Source of the DNA: Clostridiales bacterium
GTDB taxonomy: Bacteria; Bacillota; Clostridia; Christensenellales; Aristaeellaceae
Length of the DNA: 12,465 nt
Assembly (NCBI GenBank): GCA_004552515.1
Contig: SFOF01000049.1
Coordinates: 1 to 12,465 of the forward strand
Reading direction: 5' to 3'
The notes under the pieces are model-generated. The model saw only the letters and a program-made list of their open reading frames with translations, did not search any database and was not told where the DNA came from. Each line of letters opens with the position of its first letter. Position 1 is the stretch's first letter. Below are positions 6,121-12,465 of the stretch, in pieces. The translations under genes and the position numbers were made by a program.

Positions 6121-6372
6121 AATCAAACAGGAACGACTGCGACGGAGAATCGTCCGCGCGGGGCCGAAAGCAAGAGAGCGCGGTTCATGGGCTGGAAAGC
6201 CGCGCGTGAGGCCGCCGGACGTCCCAGCTCCCGAGTCCGCGCGAAAGCGCCGCCTCGCCCGCGATACAGGGCGCATGAGCCGGGCGGCTGTTTCTGGCCG
6301 TCAAGCAGGGTGGTACCGCGGAGACGTATTTAAGACGCTTCGTCCTTGCATAACGCGAGGACGGAGCTTTTT
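6121..6372 (+). promoter_or_regulatory. T-box leader (tRNA-Pro-sensing riboswitch) of proS
   Basis: The hallmark T-box AGGGTGGTACCGCG is at 6307-6320. Stem I can be drawn by hand. GACT (6135-6138) pairs with AGTC (6234-6237). GGAG (6144-6147) pairs with CTCC (6228-6231). CGTCCG (6151-6156) pairs perfectly with CGGACG (6216-6221), GGCC (6162-6165) with GGCC (6210-6213), and GCGCGG (6178-6183) with CCGCGC (6200-6205). The 3' strand of the internal loop between the second and third helices is TCCCAG. It contains CCC (6223-6225), a proline codon followed by A as usual. UGGU (6311-6314) fits the ACCA end of uncharged tRNA-Pro. In the antiterminator, AGGG can pair with CCTT (6344-6347) and GCG with CGT (6341-6343), which excludes the terminator. 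Uncharged tRNA-Pro would thus switch on proS. Confidence 0.93.
6337..6372 (+). terminator. Regulated terminator of the proS T-box
   Basis: GCTTCGTCCTTGC (6337-6349) and GCGAGGACGGAGC (6355-6367) form a 13-bp stem with two G-U pairs and a 5-base loop, followed by five T. Its 5' arm is shared with the antiterminator, so only one of the two can form. Confidence 0.9.
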
Positions 6373-6404
6373 GTATTCCCTCCGCCTGTCTGCGACATAG
6401 AGTG

Positions 6405-6412
6405 AAAGGAAG
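6405..6412 (+). promoter_or_regulatory. proS ribosome binding site
   Basis: AAAGGAAG followed by a 10-base spacer that is mostly T, then ATG at 6423. The location favours 6423 over the in-frame GTG at 6402, which lies before the binding site. Confidence 0.75.
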
Positions 6413-6422
6413 TTTTTTTACC

Positions 6423-8156
6423 ATGATGAAGGTCAGCAATCTCGTCACCAAGCGCTTTAAGGAAACGCCCGCCGACTGCCAGATCGCCAGCCAGGCGCTG
6501 ATGGTGCGCGGCGGCTATATCAAGAACGTCGGCAACGGCATCTACACGCTCTCGCCGATCACAAAGCGCATCACCAAAAAGGTCGAGGCCATTATGCGCG
6601 AGGAGATGGACGCGATCGACGGCCAGGAGGTGCTCTTCCCGGTGACCATGCCCGCCACGCTGTGGGAGGAATCCGGCCGCTACACCAGCATCGGCAGCGA
6701 GATGCTGCGCTTTACCGACCGCTCCGGCGCGAAGATGTGCCTGGGCATGACCCATGAGGAAGCCGCCGTGCAGTACGCCCGCGGCATCGCCGACAGCTAC
6801 AATCAGTATCCCTTCATGATCTATCAGATCCAGACCAAGTTCCGCGACGAACCCCGCTGCCGCGGCGGTCTGATCCGCGTGCGCGAGTTCACCATGAAGG
6901 ACGCCTATTCCTTCCATACCTCCCAGGCCGATCTGGAGGCCTACTATCAGCGCTGCTATGACGCGTATCACCGCATCTTCGCACGCTGCGGCGTGCCCGA
7001 GGTCGTGGCGGTCTGCTCCGATTCCGGCATGATGGGCGGCAAGATCTCACACGAGTATATGCTGCTCACCGACATCGGCGAGGACAGCATCGTATTGTGC
7101 AATGAGTGCGACTACCGCGCCAACATGGAGGCCGCGCCCAGCCTGATCGAAAACGAGGCGGGCGAGATGGAGGCGCTGCGCAAGGTCGATACGCCGGCTG
7201 AAAAGACCATCGAGGATCTGTGCGATTTCCTGCATATTAGGAAGGAGCAGACCTGCAAGGCGGTCATCTATCAGCGCAATGAGGACGATTCCTATGTGCT
7301 GGTGTTCATCCGCGGCGATCTGGAGGTCAACGAAACCAAGCTGCGCAATTATCTGAAGGCCGAGATCCATCCCGCGCTCGTGACCGAGGAGAGCGGCATT
7401 ACGCCCGGCTTCGTCGGCCCCATCGAGCACAAGGGCCGCTTCACCATCGTGTTCGATCGCTCGCTCAAGGGCATCGCCAGCCTGGCGACCGGCGCAAATG
7501 AGGTGGACAAGCACTATGTCGGCTTCAACATCGAGCGCGATTTCGGCGCGGTCGAGTATGTCGATGTGGCCAAGGCCGTGACGGGCGGTATCTGCCCGGT
7601 GTGCGGCAAAAAGGCGCTGCGCATCTCCCGCGGCATCGAGGTGGGCAACATCTTCCAGCTGGGCGACAAATACACAAAGTCCATGGGCATGACCTATGTG
7701 GACGCGGACGGCGCGCTCAAGACCCCCATCATGGGCTGCTACGGCATCGGCGTGGGTCGTCTGGTCGCCTCCGTGTGCGAGGTGCGCCACGACGATTACG
7801 GCCCCATCTGGCCGATCTCCATCGCGCCCTGGCACGTTCAGATCTGCTCCCTGCGCGCGGACAACGAGGAGGTCGCCGCCGAATCGAAGAAGCTCGCCGA
7901 GACGCTCGAGGCGCGCGGCATTGAGGTTATCTGGGACGACCGCCCTGTCAGCGCCGGCTTCATGTTCTCCGACGCGGATCTGTTCGGCGTGCCGGTGCGC
8001 GTGGTCGTCAGCCCCAAGGGCCTCAAGAACGGCACCATCGAGGTCAGCGCCCGCGACAAATCCATGCAGGAGAAGATCCCCGTGGCCGAGGCCGCCGATT
8101 TCGTCGAAAAGTATGTGAAGGATCAGCTCGCCGCGCTGGGCTGCCCGATGAAATAA
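6423..8156 (+). CDS. proS: Prolyl-tRNA synthetase, bacterial type with editing domain
   Basis: Charges tRNA-Pro with proline in the cytoplasm; class II synthetase, 577 residues, normal for the bacterial form. The catalytic core shows motif 2 from FRDE (140-143) to REFTMKDAYSFH and motif 3 GCYGIGVGR (438-446). Between them, at about 225-400, lies the INS editing domain that hydrolyses Ala-tRNA-Pro. Lys279 (in TCKAVIY) falls at the position of the key editing lysine of the E. coli enzyme, so editing is probably intact. CxxC (391, 394) follows the insertion. The anticodon-binding domain is at the C-terminus (about 470-577). ATG 6423 is chosen from the ribosome binding site; ATG 6426 directly after it is equally possible. 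Regulated by the T-box leader; transcribed alone, ending at a strong terminator. Confidence 0.97.
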   Translation: MMKVSNLVTKRFKETPADCQIASQALMVRGGYIKNVGNGIYTLSPITKRITKKVEAIMREEMDAIDGQEVLFPVTMPATLWEESGRYTSIGSEMLRFTDRSGAKMCLGMTHEEAAVQYARGIADSYNQYPFMIYQIQTKFRDEPRCRGGLIRVREFTMKDAYSFHTSQADLEAYYQRCYDAYHRIFARCGVPEVVAVCSDSGMMGGKISHEYMLLTDIGEDSIVLCNECDYRANMEAAPSLIENEAGEMEALRKVDTPAEKTIEDLCDFLHIRKEQTCKAVIYQRNEDDSYVLVFIRGDLEVNETKLRNYLKAEIHPALVTEESGITPGFVGPIEHKGRFTIVFDRSLKGIASLATGANEVDKHYVGFNIERDFGAVEYVDVAKAVTGGICPVCGKKALRISRGIEVGNIFQLGDKYTKSMGMTYVDADGALKTPIMGCYGIGVGRLVASVCEVRHDDYGPIWPISIAPWHVQICSLRADNEEVAAESKKLAETLEARGIEVIWDDRPVSAGFMFSDADLFGVPVRVVVSPKGLKNGTIEVSARDKSMQEKIPVAEAADFVEKYVKDQLAALGCPMK

Positions 8157-8171
8157 TCCGTGATTTGCAGC

Positions 8172-8209
8172 AAGCGCCGCCCGTCGAACGCCGATGGGCG
8201 GCGCTTTTT
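8172..8209 (+). terminator. proS terminator
   Basis: AAGCGCCGCCC (8172-8182) pairs with GGGCGGCGCTT (8196-8206), and the stem extends through a G-U and TCG/CGA to a 5-base loop. TTTTT follows. It separates proS from the purine operon. Confidence 0.94.
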
Positions 8210-8385
8210 ATGTCCATTGTTCGTAAAAGCCAAACGGCGCGCGAAACGCCCGACAAGGAAAATTAACGCGGCGCGCTGAACGGCGTTCCCTGGAAATTTG
8301 AATCGCGGCCATGCCGAAAACGACAAAAAGCGCCTGAAAGGGCCGCGTTTTATGCCTCAAATGAATTGAAGCCGCCTAAAATGCA

Positions 8386-8410
8386 CGAAACGGCCCCGAT
8401 GAATTGTTCG
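8386..8410. promoter_or_regulatory. Candidate PurR-type box pair (CGAA-17-TTCG)
   Basis: CGAA (8386-8389) and TTCG (8407-8410) face each other with exactly 17 bases between. Inverted CGAA cores about 16-17 bases apart are how I recall the Bacillus subtilis PurR box pair. The right half reads GCCGAACAAT on the minus strand, near the lactococcal PurBox. It lies 41 bp upstream of the purE -35 box. No PurR gene is in the window, so this is a candidate only. Confidence 0.35.
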
Positions 8411-8450
8411 GCAAGAGAATGGCGAATCCGCGCGATTTACAAGAATATTG

Positions 8451-8479
8451 TTGATCGACGCGCAAAAAACGTGTATAAT
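8451..8479 (+). promoter_or_regulatory. Purine operon promoter
   Basis: TTGATC (8451-8456), a 17-bp spacer and a perfect TATAAT (8474-8479). The transcription start would be near 8486, about 38 bases before the purE ATG. The leader is too short for a purine riboswitch, so any control should act on the promoter itself. The rest of the 8210-8450 stretch holds no plausible gene. Confidence 0.87.
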
Positions 8480-8494
8480 AACAGCGACAACTGG

Positions 8495-8505
8495 GAACAA
8501 TGTTC
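8495..8505. promoter_or_regulatory. Palindrome GAACA-A-TGTTC in the purE leader
   Basis: A perfect 5-bp inverted repeat around a single A, about 10-20 bases after the expected transcription start. Its right arm (ATGTTCGTGAAA) resembles the TTGTTCG elements at 8218-8224 and 8404-8410. It could be a repressor site. Confidence 0.35.
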
Positions 8506-8512
8506 GTGAAAC

Positions 8513-8518
8513 AGGAGG
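8513..8518 (+). promoter_or_regulatory. purE ribosome binding site
   Basis: AGGAGG ending 5 bases before ATG 8524. It decides this start over an in-frame ATG at 8500, which precedes the site. Confidence 0.88.
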
Positions 8519-8523
8519 TCGCC

Positions 8524-9030
8524 ATGAAAAAAGCAGCCATTGTGATGGGGAGCGACAGCGATCTGGGCAAGGTCAGGAGCGCGGCGCTCACGCTGAAGGA
8601 GCTGGGCATACCCTTCGAGATGAGGATCATTTCGGCGCACAGAACGCCGGCCGAGGCGGCGGATTTCGCGCAGAACGCCGAGAAGAACGGCTTCGGCGTG
8701 CTGATTGCGGCGGCGGGCAAGGCGGCGCATCTGGCGGGCGCGCTGGCGGCCAACACGGTTCTGCCGGTGATCGGGCTGCCGATCAGCTCTTCCACGCTGG
8801 ACGGGCTGGACGCGCTGCTCTCGACGGTGCAGATGCCCTCGGGGATGCCGGTGGCCACGGTGGCGATCGACGGCGCGCGCAACGCGGCGCTTTTAGCGGC
8901 GCAGATGCTCTCGCTGTGCGACGGCGAGCTGCGCGAAAGGCTGCGCGCCCTGCGGGAGAAGAACACGCAGGCCGTGCTTGAAAAGGACAGAAAACTTCAG
9001 GACGAGCTTGAAAAAATATTGGAGGCGTGA
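8524..9030 (+). CDS. purE: N5-carboxyaminoimidazole ribonucleotide mutase, class I PurE
   Basis: Moves the carboxyl group of N5-CAIR to make CAIR in IMP synthesis; cytoplasmic octamer in known members. The 168-residue length is normal. GSDSD is at residues 9-13, SAHRTP at 37-42 and AAHL at 67-70, followed by PVIGLP and QMPSGMPVATV, all features of class I. Class I normally works with PurK, which makes N5-CAIR; purK is not in this window. Residue 66 is Lys in AAAGKAAHL where most relatives have Gly (AGAGGAAHL). It is the first gene of the operon behind the promoter at 8451-8479. purC follows with a 5-base gap. Confidence 0.95.
   Translation: MKKAAIVMGSDSDLGKVRSAALTLKELGIPFEMRIISAHRTPAEAADFAQNAEKNGFGVLIAAAGKAAHLAGALAANTVLPVIGLPISSSTLDGLDALLSTVQMPSGMPVATVAIDGARNAALLAAQMLSLCDGELRERLRALREKNTQAVLEKDRKLQDELEKILEA
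9021..9025 (+). promoter_or_regulatory. purC ribosome binding site inside the purE end
   Basis: GGAGG lies in the last purE codons, 10 bases before ATG 9036. It favours that start over the in-frame GTG at 9027, only 1 base away from it. Confidence 0.7.
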
Positions 9031-9035
9031 CAAAG

Positions 9036-9746
9036 ATGGAAAAGCGTGATATGATTTACGAGGGCAAGGCCAAGAAGGTTTACACGACCGACAATCCCGA
9101 ATTGTATATCGTCTCCTATAAGGACGACGCGACGGCGTTCAACGGCCTCAAGAAGGGCGCGATCGCCGGCAAGGGCGCGATCAATAACCAGATGAGCAAC
9201 CTGCTGATGCGTATGCTTTCCGAGCACGGCGTGCCCACCCATTTCGTGGAGGAGCTGTCCGAGCGCGACACCGTGGTGAAGAAAGTCTCCATCGTGCCGC
9301 TGGAGGTCATCGTGCGCAACATTTCCGCCGGCTCCTTCGCCAAGAGATACGGCGTTGAGGAGGGCATCGTGTTCGACGAGCCGACGATCGAGTTTTCCTA
9401 TAAGAACGACGAACTGGGCGATCCGCTGATCAACGACTATCACGCTCTGGCGCTCAAGCTGGCCACCCGCGAGGAAATCGAAACCATCAAGGCCATGGCC
9501 TTCAAGGTGGACGCGCTGCTCAAGGAGTACTTCAAGAGCATCGGCGTGGATCTGGTCGACTTCAAGCTGGAGTTTGGCCGCCTGGCCGACGGCACGATTA
9601 TCCTGGCCGACGAGATCTCGCCCGACACCTGCCGCTTCTGGGACAGCAAGACCCACGAAAAGCTGGACAAGGATCGCTTCCGCCGCGATCTGGGCGGCGT
9701 TGAGGAGGCCTATCAGGAAATGATGAAGCGCGTCAGGGGCAAATAA
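9036..9746 (+). CDS. purC: SAICAR synthetase (phosphoribosylaminoimidazole-succinocarboxamide synthase)
   Basis: Joins CAIR with aspartate using ATP to give SAICAR, step 7 of IMP synthesis. The 236-residue length is normal for the bacterial enzyme. The glycine-rich ATP loop EGKAKKVY is at residues 9-16, the signature EVIVRNISAGSFAKRYG in the middle, and DEISPDTCRFWD from 192. ATG 9036 is chosen from GGAGG upstream. The gene sits 5 bases behind purE, and its ribosome binding site lies inside purE, which points to coupled translation. purM follows after 12 bases. In many Firmicutes purF, sometimes with purL or purS/purQ, comes between purC and purM; here nothing does. Confidence 0.97.
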   Translation: MEKRDMIYEGKAKKVYTTDNPELYIVSYKDDATAFNGLKKGAIAGKGAINNQMSNLLMRMLSEHGVPTHFVEELSERDTVVKKVSIVPLEVIVRNISAGSFAKRYGVEEGIVFDEPTIEFSYKNDELGDPLINDYHALALKLATREEIETIKAMAFKVDALLKEYFKSIGVDLVDFKLEFGRLADGTIILADEISPDTCRFWDSKTHEKLDKDRFRRDLGGVEEAYQEMMKRVRGK

Positions 9747-9758
9747 GGAGGCGGCACC

Positions 9759-10796
9759 ATGGTCAATTCCCGATCGGACAGCTACGCGGCCGCGGGCGTG
9801 GACATCACCGCGGGCTATAAGGCGGTCGAGCTGATGAAGAAGCACGTCGCGCGCACGATGATTCCGGGCGCGGACTGCGACATCGGCGGCTTCGGCGGCG
9901 TGTTTGTGCCCAACCTCGCGGGCGTTAAGCAGCCCGTGCTGGTGAGCGGCACCGACGGCGTGGGCACCAAGCTCAAGATCGCCTTTCTGATGGACAAACA
10001 CGACACCGTGGGCATAGACTGCGTTGCCATGTGCGTCAACGACGTGGTGTGCTGCGGCGCGCAGCCGCTGTTCTTCCTTGATTATATCGCCTGCGGCAAA
10101 AACGTGCCCGAGCGCATCGCCGAGATCGTGTCCGGCGTGGCGGAGGGCTGCGTTCAGGCCGGCTGCGCGCTCATCGGCGGCGAGACGGCGGAGATGCCCG
10201 GCTTCTATCCGGCGGACGAATACGATCTGGCCGGCTTCAGCGTCGGTCTGGCCGACGGCGCGCGGATCATCGACAACAAGACCATGGCCGCGGGCGACGT
10301 GATCCTCGGCCTGCGCTCTTCCGGCGTTCATTCCAACGGCTTTTCGCTGGTGCGCCGCGTGTTCGATGTGGAAAGGCGCGATCTGAAGGCGCGCGTGGAC
10401 GAGCTGGGCATGTCGCTGGGCGAATGTCTGCTCACGCCCACCCGCATCTATGTGAAGAGTATATTGGCGCTCAAGGCGGCCTGCAACGTGAAGGGCGTCT
10501 CCCACATCACCGGCGGCGGCTTTTATGAAAACATTCCGCGCAGCATCCCCGAGGGGCTGTGCGCGCGCATCGAGAAAAAGGCCGTGCCCGTGCTGCCGGT
10601 CTTTGATCTCATCGCGAAGGAGGGCGGCATTTCCGAGCGCGATATGTTCAACACGTTCAACATGGGCGTGGGCATGAGCGTGGTCGTGCCCGGGAGCGAG
10701 GCCGATCGCGCGCTCGAGATCCTGAGGGGCGCGGGCGAGGAGCCTGTCGTGCTGGGCGAGATCGTTCCCGGCGAGGAGCGCGTGGTCATATGCTGA
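9759..10796 (+). CDS. purM: AIR synthetase (phosphoribosylformylglycinamidine cyclo-ligase)
   Basis: Closes the imidazole ring: FGAM plus ATP gives AIR, step 5. The 345-residue length is normal, and the protein has the two-lobed PurM/ThiL fold. SGTDGVGTKL at residues 63-72 and GGETAEMPGFY from 140 are the ATP-binding signatures. SSGVHSNGFSLVR and THGGG-like SHITGGGFYENIPR follow in the second half. AGGAGG lies 7 bases before the ATG. The 3' end overlaps purN by 7 bases. Cytoplasmic. Confidence 0.98.
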   Translation: MVNSRSDSYAAAGVDITAGYKAVELMKKHVARTMIPGADCDIGGFGGVFVPNLAGVKQPVLVSGTDGVGTKLKIAFLMDKHDTVGIDCVAMCVNDVVCCGAQPLFFLDYIACGKNVPERIAEIVSGVAEGCVQAGCALIGGETAEMPGFYPADEYDLAGFSVGLADGARIIDNKTMAAGDVILGLRSSGVHSNGFSLVRRVFDVERRDLKARVDELGMSLGECLLTPTRIYVKSILALKAACNVKGVSHITGGGFYENIPRSIPEGLCARIEKKAVPVLPVFDLIAKEGGISERDMFNTFNMGVGMSVVVPGSEADRALEILRGAGEEPVVLGEIVPGEERVVIC

Positions 10797-11404
10797 AGAC
10801 GCGCATCGCCGTGCTGGTTTCCGGCGGCGGCACAAACCTTCAGGCGCTGCTTGACGCGCAGGATCGCGGCGAGATTCCCTGCGGCGAGATCGTGCTGGTT
10901 GTCTCCGACAAGGAGGACGCCTACGCGCTCGAGCGGGCGAAGAACCACGGCGTGGAGACGGCTGTGCTGAGTCGCCGCAAAAAGGCCGACCGCGCCGCGT
11001 TTGAGGATCGCCTTTCCGAAACGCTGGCCGCGCACGGCATTGAAATGATCATACTCGCCGGCTTCATGGTGATCCTGAGCGAGAACTTTGTAAAGCAGTA
11101 CCCCCGGCGCATACTGAACGTTCACCCCTCGCTCATCCCGTCCTTCTGCGGCGCGGGTTATTACGGCCTGCGCGTTCACGAGGCGGCGCTCGAGCGGGGC
11201 GTGAAGGTGACCGGCGCGACGGTTCATTATGTCAACGAAATTCCCGACGGCGGCGAAATCATCGCCCAGAAGGCGGTGGCCGTCGAGGCGGGCGATACGC
11301 CCGAGACGCTTCAGCGCCGCGTGATGGAGCAGGCCGAATGGATTCTCCTGCCCCGCGCCGCGGCCATGGCGGCTCAAAGCATAGCAGAGGAGAGGGAAGC
11401 ATGA
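10790..11404 (+). CDS. purN: Glycinamide ribonucleotide (GAR) formyltransferase, folate-dependent
   Basis: Transfers a formyl group from 10-formyl-tetrahydrofolate to GAR, step 3. The 204-residue length is normal. The phosphate-binding loop VSGGGTNLQ is at residues 10-18. The catalytic Asn110 and His112 are in ILNVHPSLIPSF, and Asp153 in PDGGEI, matching E. coli N106, H108 and D144. After PSF, CGAGYYGLRVHEAAL replaces the usual PG(x)nH pattern, a variant I know from Clostridia. It overlaps purM by 7 bases and the next gene by 4 (ATGA), so translation is probably coupled. GAGGAGC about 10 bases upstream serves as ribosome binding site. Confidence 0.96.
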   Translation: MLKTRIAVLVSGGGTNLQALLDAQDRGEIPCGEIVLVVSDKEDAYALERAKNHGVETAVLSRRKKADRAAFEDRLSETLAAHGIEMIILAGFMVILSENFVKQYPRRILNVHPSLIPSFCGAGYYGLRVHEAALERGVKVTGATVHYVNEIPDGGEIIAQKAVAVEAGDTPETLQRRVMEQAEWILLPRAAAMAAQSIAEEREA

Positions 11405-12111
11405 ACGTTATCGATCTGAAAACGGCCGTGTCCGCGAGCAGCTATCCGGGCCGCGGCATCATCATCGGCGCGAACGAGGACGGCCGCGCCGTCGTCGCCT
11501 ATTTCATCATGGGGCGCAGCGAGAACAGCCGCAACCGCATCTTTATGCCCCACGGCGACGAACTGCGCACCGAGGCGTTCGATCCCACGCTGATGAAGGA
11601 TCCCTCGCTGATTATCTATAATCCCGTGCGCTGTCTGGGCGATCACACCATCGTCACCAACGGCGATCAGAGCGACACCATCTATGATCATATGGTGTCG
11701 GGCGGCAGCTTCGAGACGGCGCTGTCCACCCGCAGCTTCGAGCCGGACGCGCCCAACTACACCCCCCGCATCAGCGGCATTGTGCTCATGAAGGGCAAGA
11801 GCTTTTCCTACAAGCTGAGCATTTTGAAGAGCATGGGCGGCTCGGCGGCCTCCTGCGCGCGCTATTTCTATCATTACGATATGCCGGTGAACGGCCTGGG
11901 CCATTACATTCACACCTACAGCGGCGACGGCCATCCGCTGCCGTCCTTTGAGGGCGATCCCACGGCGGTTTCACTGTCGGGCGACATTGACCATATCACG
12001 CAGACCATCTGGGAGAATCTCGATTCGGAGAACAAAATCGCGCTGTTCGTGCGCATGATCGATCCCGAGATTCGCTCCTACACCACCCGCATCGTCAATA
12101 AGAACAAGTAA
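11401..12111 (+). CDS. purO: Stand-alone IMP cyclohydrolase, PurO-type
   Basis: Closes the purine ring: FAICAR gives IMP, step 10, cytoplasmic. The 236-residue protein resembles the archaeal-type IMP cyclohydrolase family (PF07826), not the N-terminal domain of PurH. Seen are SYPGRGIIIG at residues 14-23 and AYFIMGRSENSRNRIF further on, typical of that family's N-terminal strand pair and Arg-rich substrate region, and GDID near the C-terminus. ATG 11401 overlaps the purN TGA as ATGA, with GAGGAGAGGGAAG just upstream. A longer in-frame reading back to 11338 would lie inside purN and lacks support. The partner activity, AICAR transformylase, is encoded next, 15 bases on. Confidence 0.88.
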   Translation: MNVIDLKTAVSASSYPGRGIIIGANEDGRAVVAYFIMGRSENSRNRIFMPHGDELRTEAFDPTLMKDPSLIIYNPVRCLGDHTIVTNGDQSDTIYDHMVSGGSFETALSTRSFEPDAPNYTPRISGIVLMKGKSFSYKLSILKSMGGSAASCARYFYHYDMPVNGLGHYIHTYSGDGHPLPSFEGDPTAVSLSGDIDHITQTIWENLDSENKIALFVRMIDPEIRSYTTRIVNKNK

Positions 12112-12126
12112 AGGAGCGTGCGCCCC

Positions 12127-12465
12127 ATGGCCCATGAAATCCAGCTCAAGTATGGCTGCAATCCCAATCAGAAGCCGGCCCGCATCTTCATGGAGGACGG
12201 CGGCGATCTGCCCGTCCGGGTGCTCTGCGGCCGCCCCGGCTATATCAACTTTCTGGACGCGCTCAACGGCTGGCAGCTGGTCAGCGAGCTGAAGGCGGCC
12301 ACAGGCCTGCCCGCCGCCGCGTCCTTCAAGCACGTCAGTCCCGCCGGCGCTGCGGTCGGCCTGCCGCTTTCCGACGTCGAGCGCAAGGCCTGCTTTGTCG
12401 AAAAGGCGAAGCTCACGCCGCTCGCCTGCGCCTATGCCCGCGCGCGCGGCGCCGATCGCATGTCC
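12127..12465 (+). CDS. purH: AICAR transformylase, stand-alone (partial, runs off the right edge)
   Basis: Formylates AICAR with 10-formyl-tetrahydrofolate, step 9. Only the first 113 residues are in the window, and the frame stays open to the edge. Motifs are LKYGCNPNQKPA at residues 7-18 (family LRYGENPHQ) and SFKHVSPAGAAVG at about 70-82. These match the PurH C-terminal domain (PF01808) signature KHxxPxG. There is no N-terminal cyclohydrolase domain: the protein starts right at the transformylase domain, as in the PurV-type arrangement. AAGGAG lies 10 bases upstream of ATG 12127. It follows the cyclohydrolase gene, so steps 9 and 10 are split between two proteins. The symbol is the usual one for this activity, although the bifunctional PurH is not present here. 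Confidence 0.9.
   Translation, partial: MAHEIQLKYGCNPNQKPARIFMEDGGDLPVRVLCGRPGYINFLDALNGWQLVSELKAATGLPAAASFKHVSPAGAAVGLPLSDVERKACFVEKAKLTPLACAYARARGADRMS

Noticed and set aside
8123..8326. Small minus-strand gene between proS and purE
   Set aside because: The frame runs through the proS terminator and proS 3' end. It has no ribosome binding site and looks like chance.
8492..8508. LexA (Cheo-type) box in the purE leader
   Set aside because: GAAC and GTTC are present but with 3 bases between, not the 4 of the Firmicutes LexA box, and purine synthesis is not an SOS function.
8480..8523. Purine riboswitch in front of purE
   Set aside because: The leader after the promoter is under 40 bases and lacks a three-way junction. 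The guaA leader is likewise too short.
8997..10835. Very long open frame on the minus strand opposite purC and purM
   Set aside because: It runs antisense to two clearly recognised enzymes. It is rich in Ala, His, Asp and Val as expected of a mirror frame in GC-rich coding DNA, and it shows no motif or ribosome binding site.
12118..12126. GTG start for the transformylase at 12118
   Set aside because: The distance from AAGGAG would be only one base, while ATG 12127 has a workable spacing and family proteins begin near it.

Overview
The window is GC-rich chromosomal DNA, probably from a member of the Bacillota (class Clostridia), perhaps gut-associated. The reasons are strong AGGAGG-type ribosome binding sites, sigma-70/sigma-A promoters with 17-bp spacers, a tRNA-sensing T-box leader in front of prolyl-tRNA synthetase, a clustered purine operon of Firmicutes style, and purine enzymes split in a way known from Clostridia and archaea. 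The order cannot be fixed from sequence alone. No tRNA, rRNA, CRISPR array, insertion sequence or phage gene was seen.

Layout. Positions 81-1061 (minus) hold the ATP-pyrophosphatase half of GMP synthase, without its glutaminase domain. Three mostly single-gene sugar-metabolism units follow on the minus strand: a Gfo/Idh/MocA oxidoreductase (1195-2295), a two-domain class II aldolase-like protein (2461-3747) and a family 39-type glycoside hydrolase (4349-5887). Between the last two, on the plus strand, lies a small zinc-ribbon plus DUF2007-like protein (3958-4299). Most of these units have their own promoter and terminator, and there is no transporter or regulator beside them.

From 6086 everything is on the plus strand. 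A promoter and a complete T-box leader with a CCC (Pro) specifier candidate precede proS (6423-8156), which ends in a strong terminator. A 367-base gap then holds a clear promoter and possible PurR-type boxes. The purine cluster purE-purC-purM-purN-IMP cyclohydrolase-AICAR transformylase follows from 8524, with tight spacing and short overlaps, and runs off the right edge.

Together the purine genes cover steps 3, 5, 6, 7, 9 and 10 of IMP synthesis, and the GuaA-like protein at the left edge takes the pathway on to GMP. purF, purD, purL, purB and purK are not in the window. The last two IMP steps are done by two separate proteins instead of one bifunctional PurH. Most of the window is ordinary metabolism. 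The points worth a second look are the split purine enzymes, the aldolase with an apparently dead second domain, the T-box and the candidate operators. I did not find convincing evidence of a wholly undescribed system.
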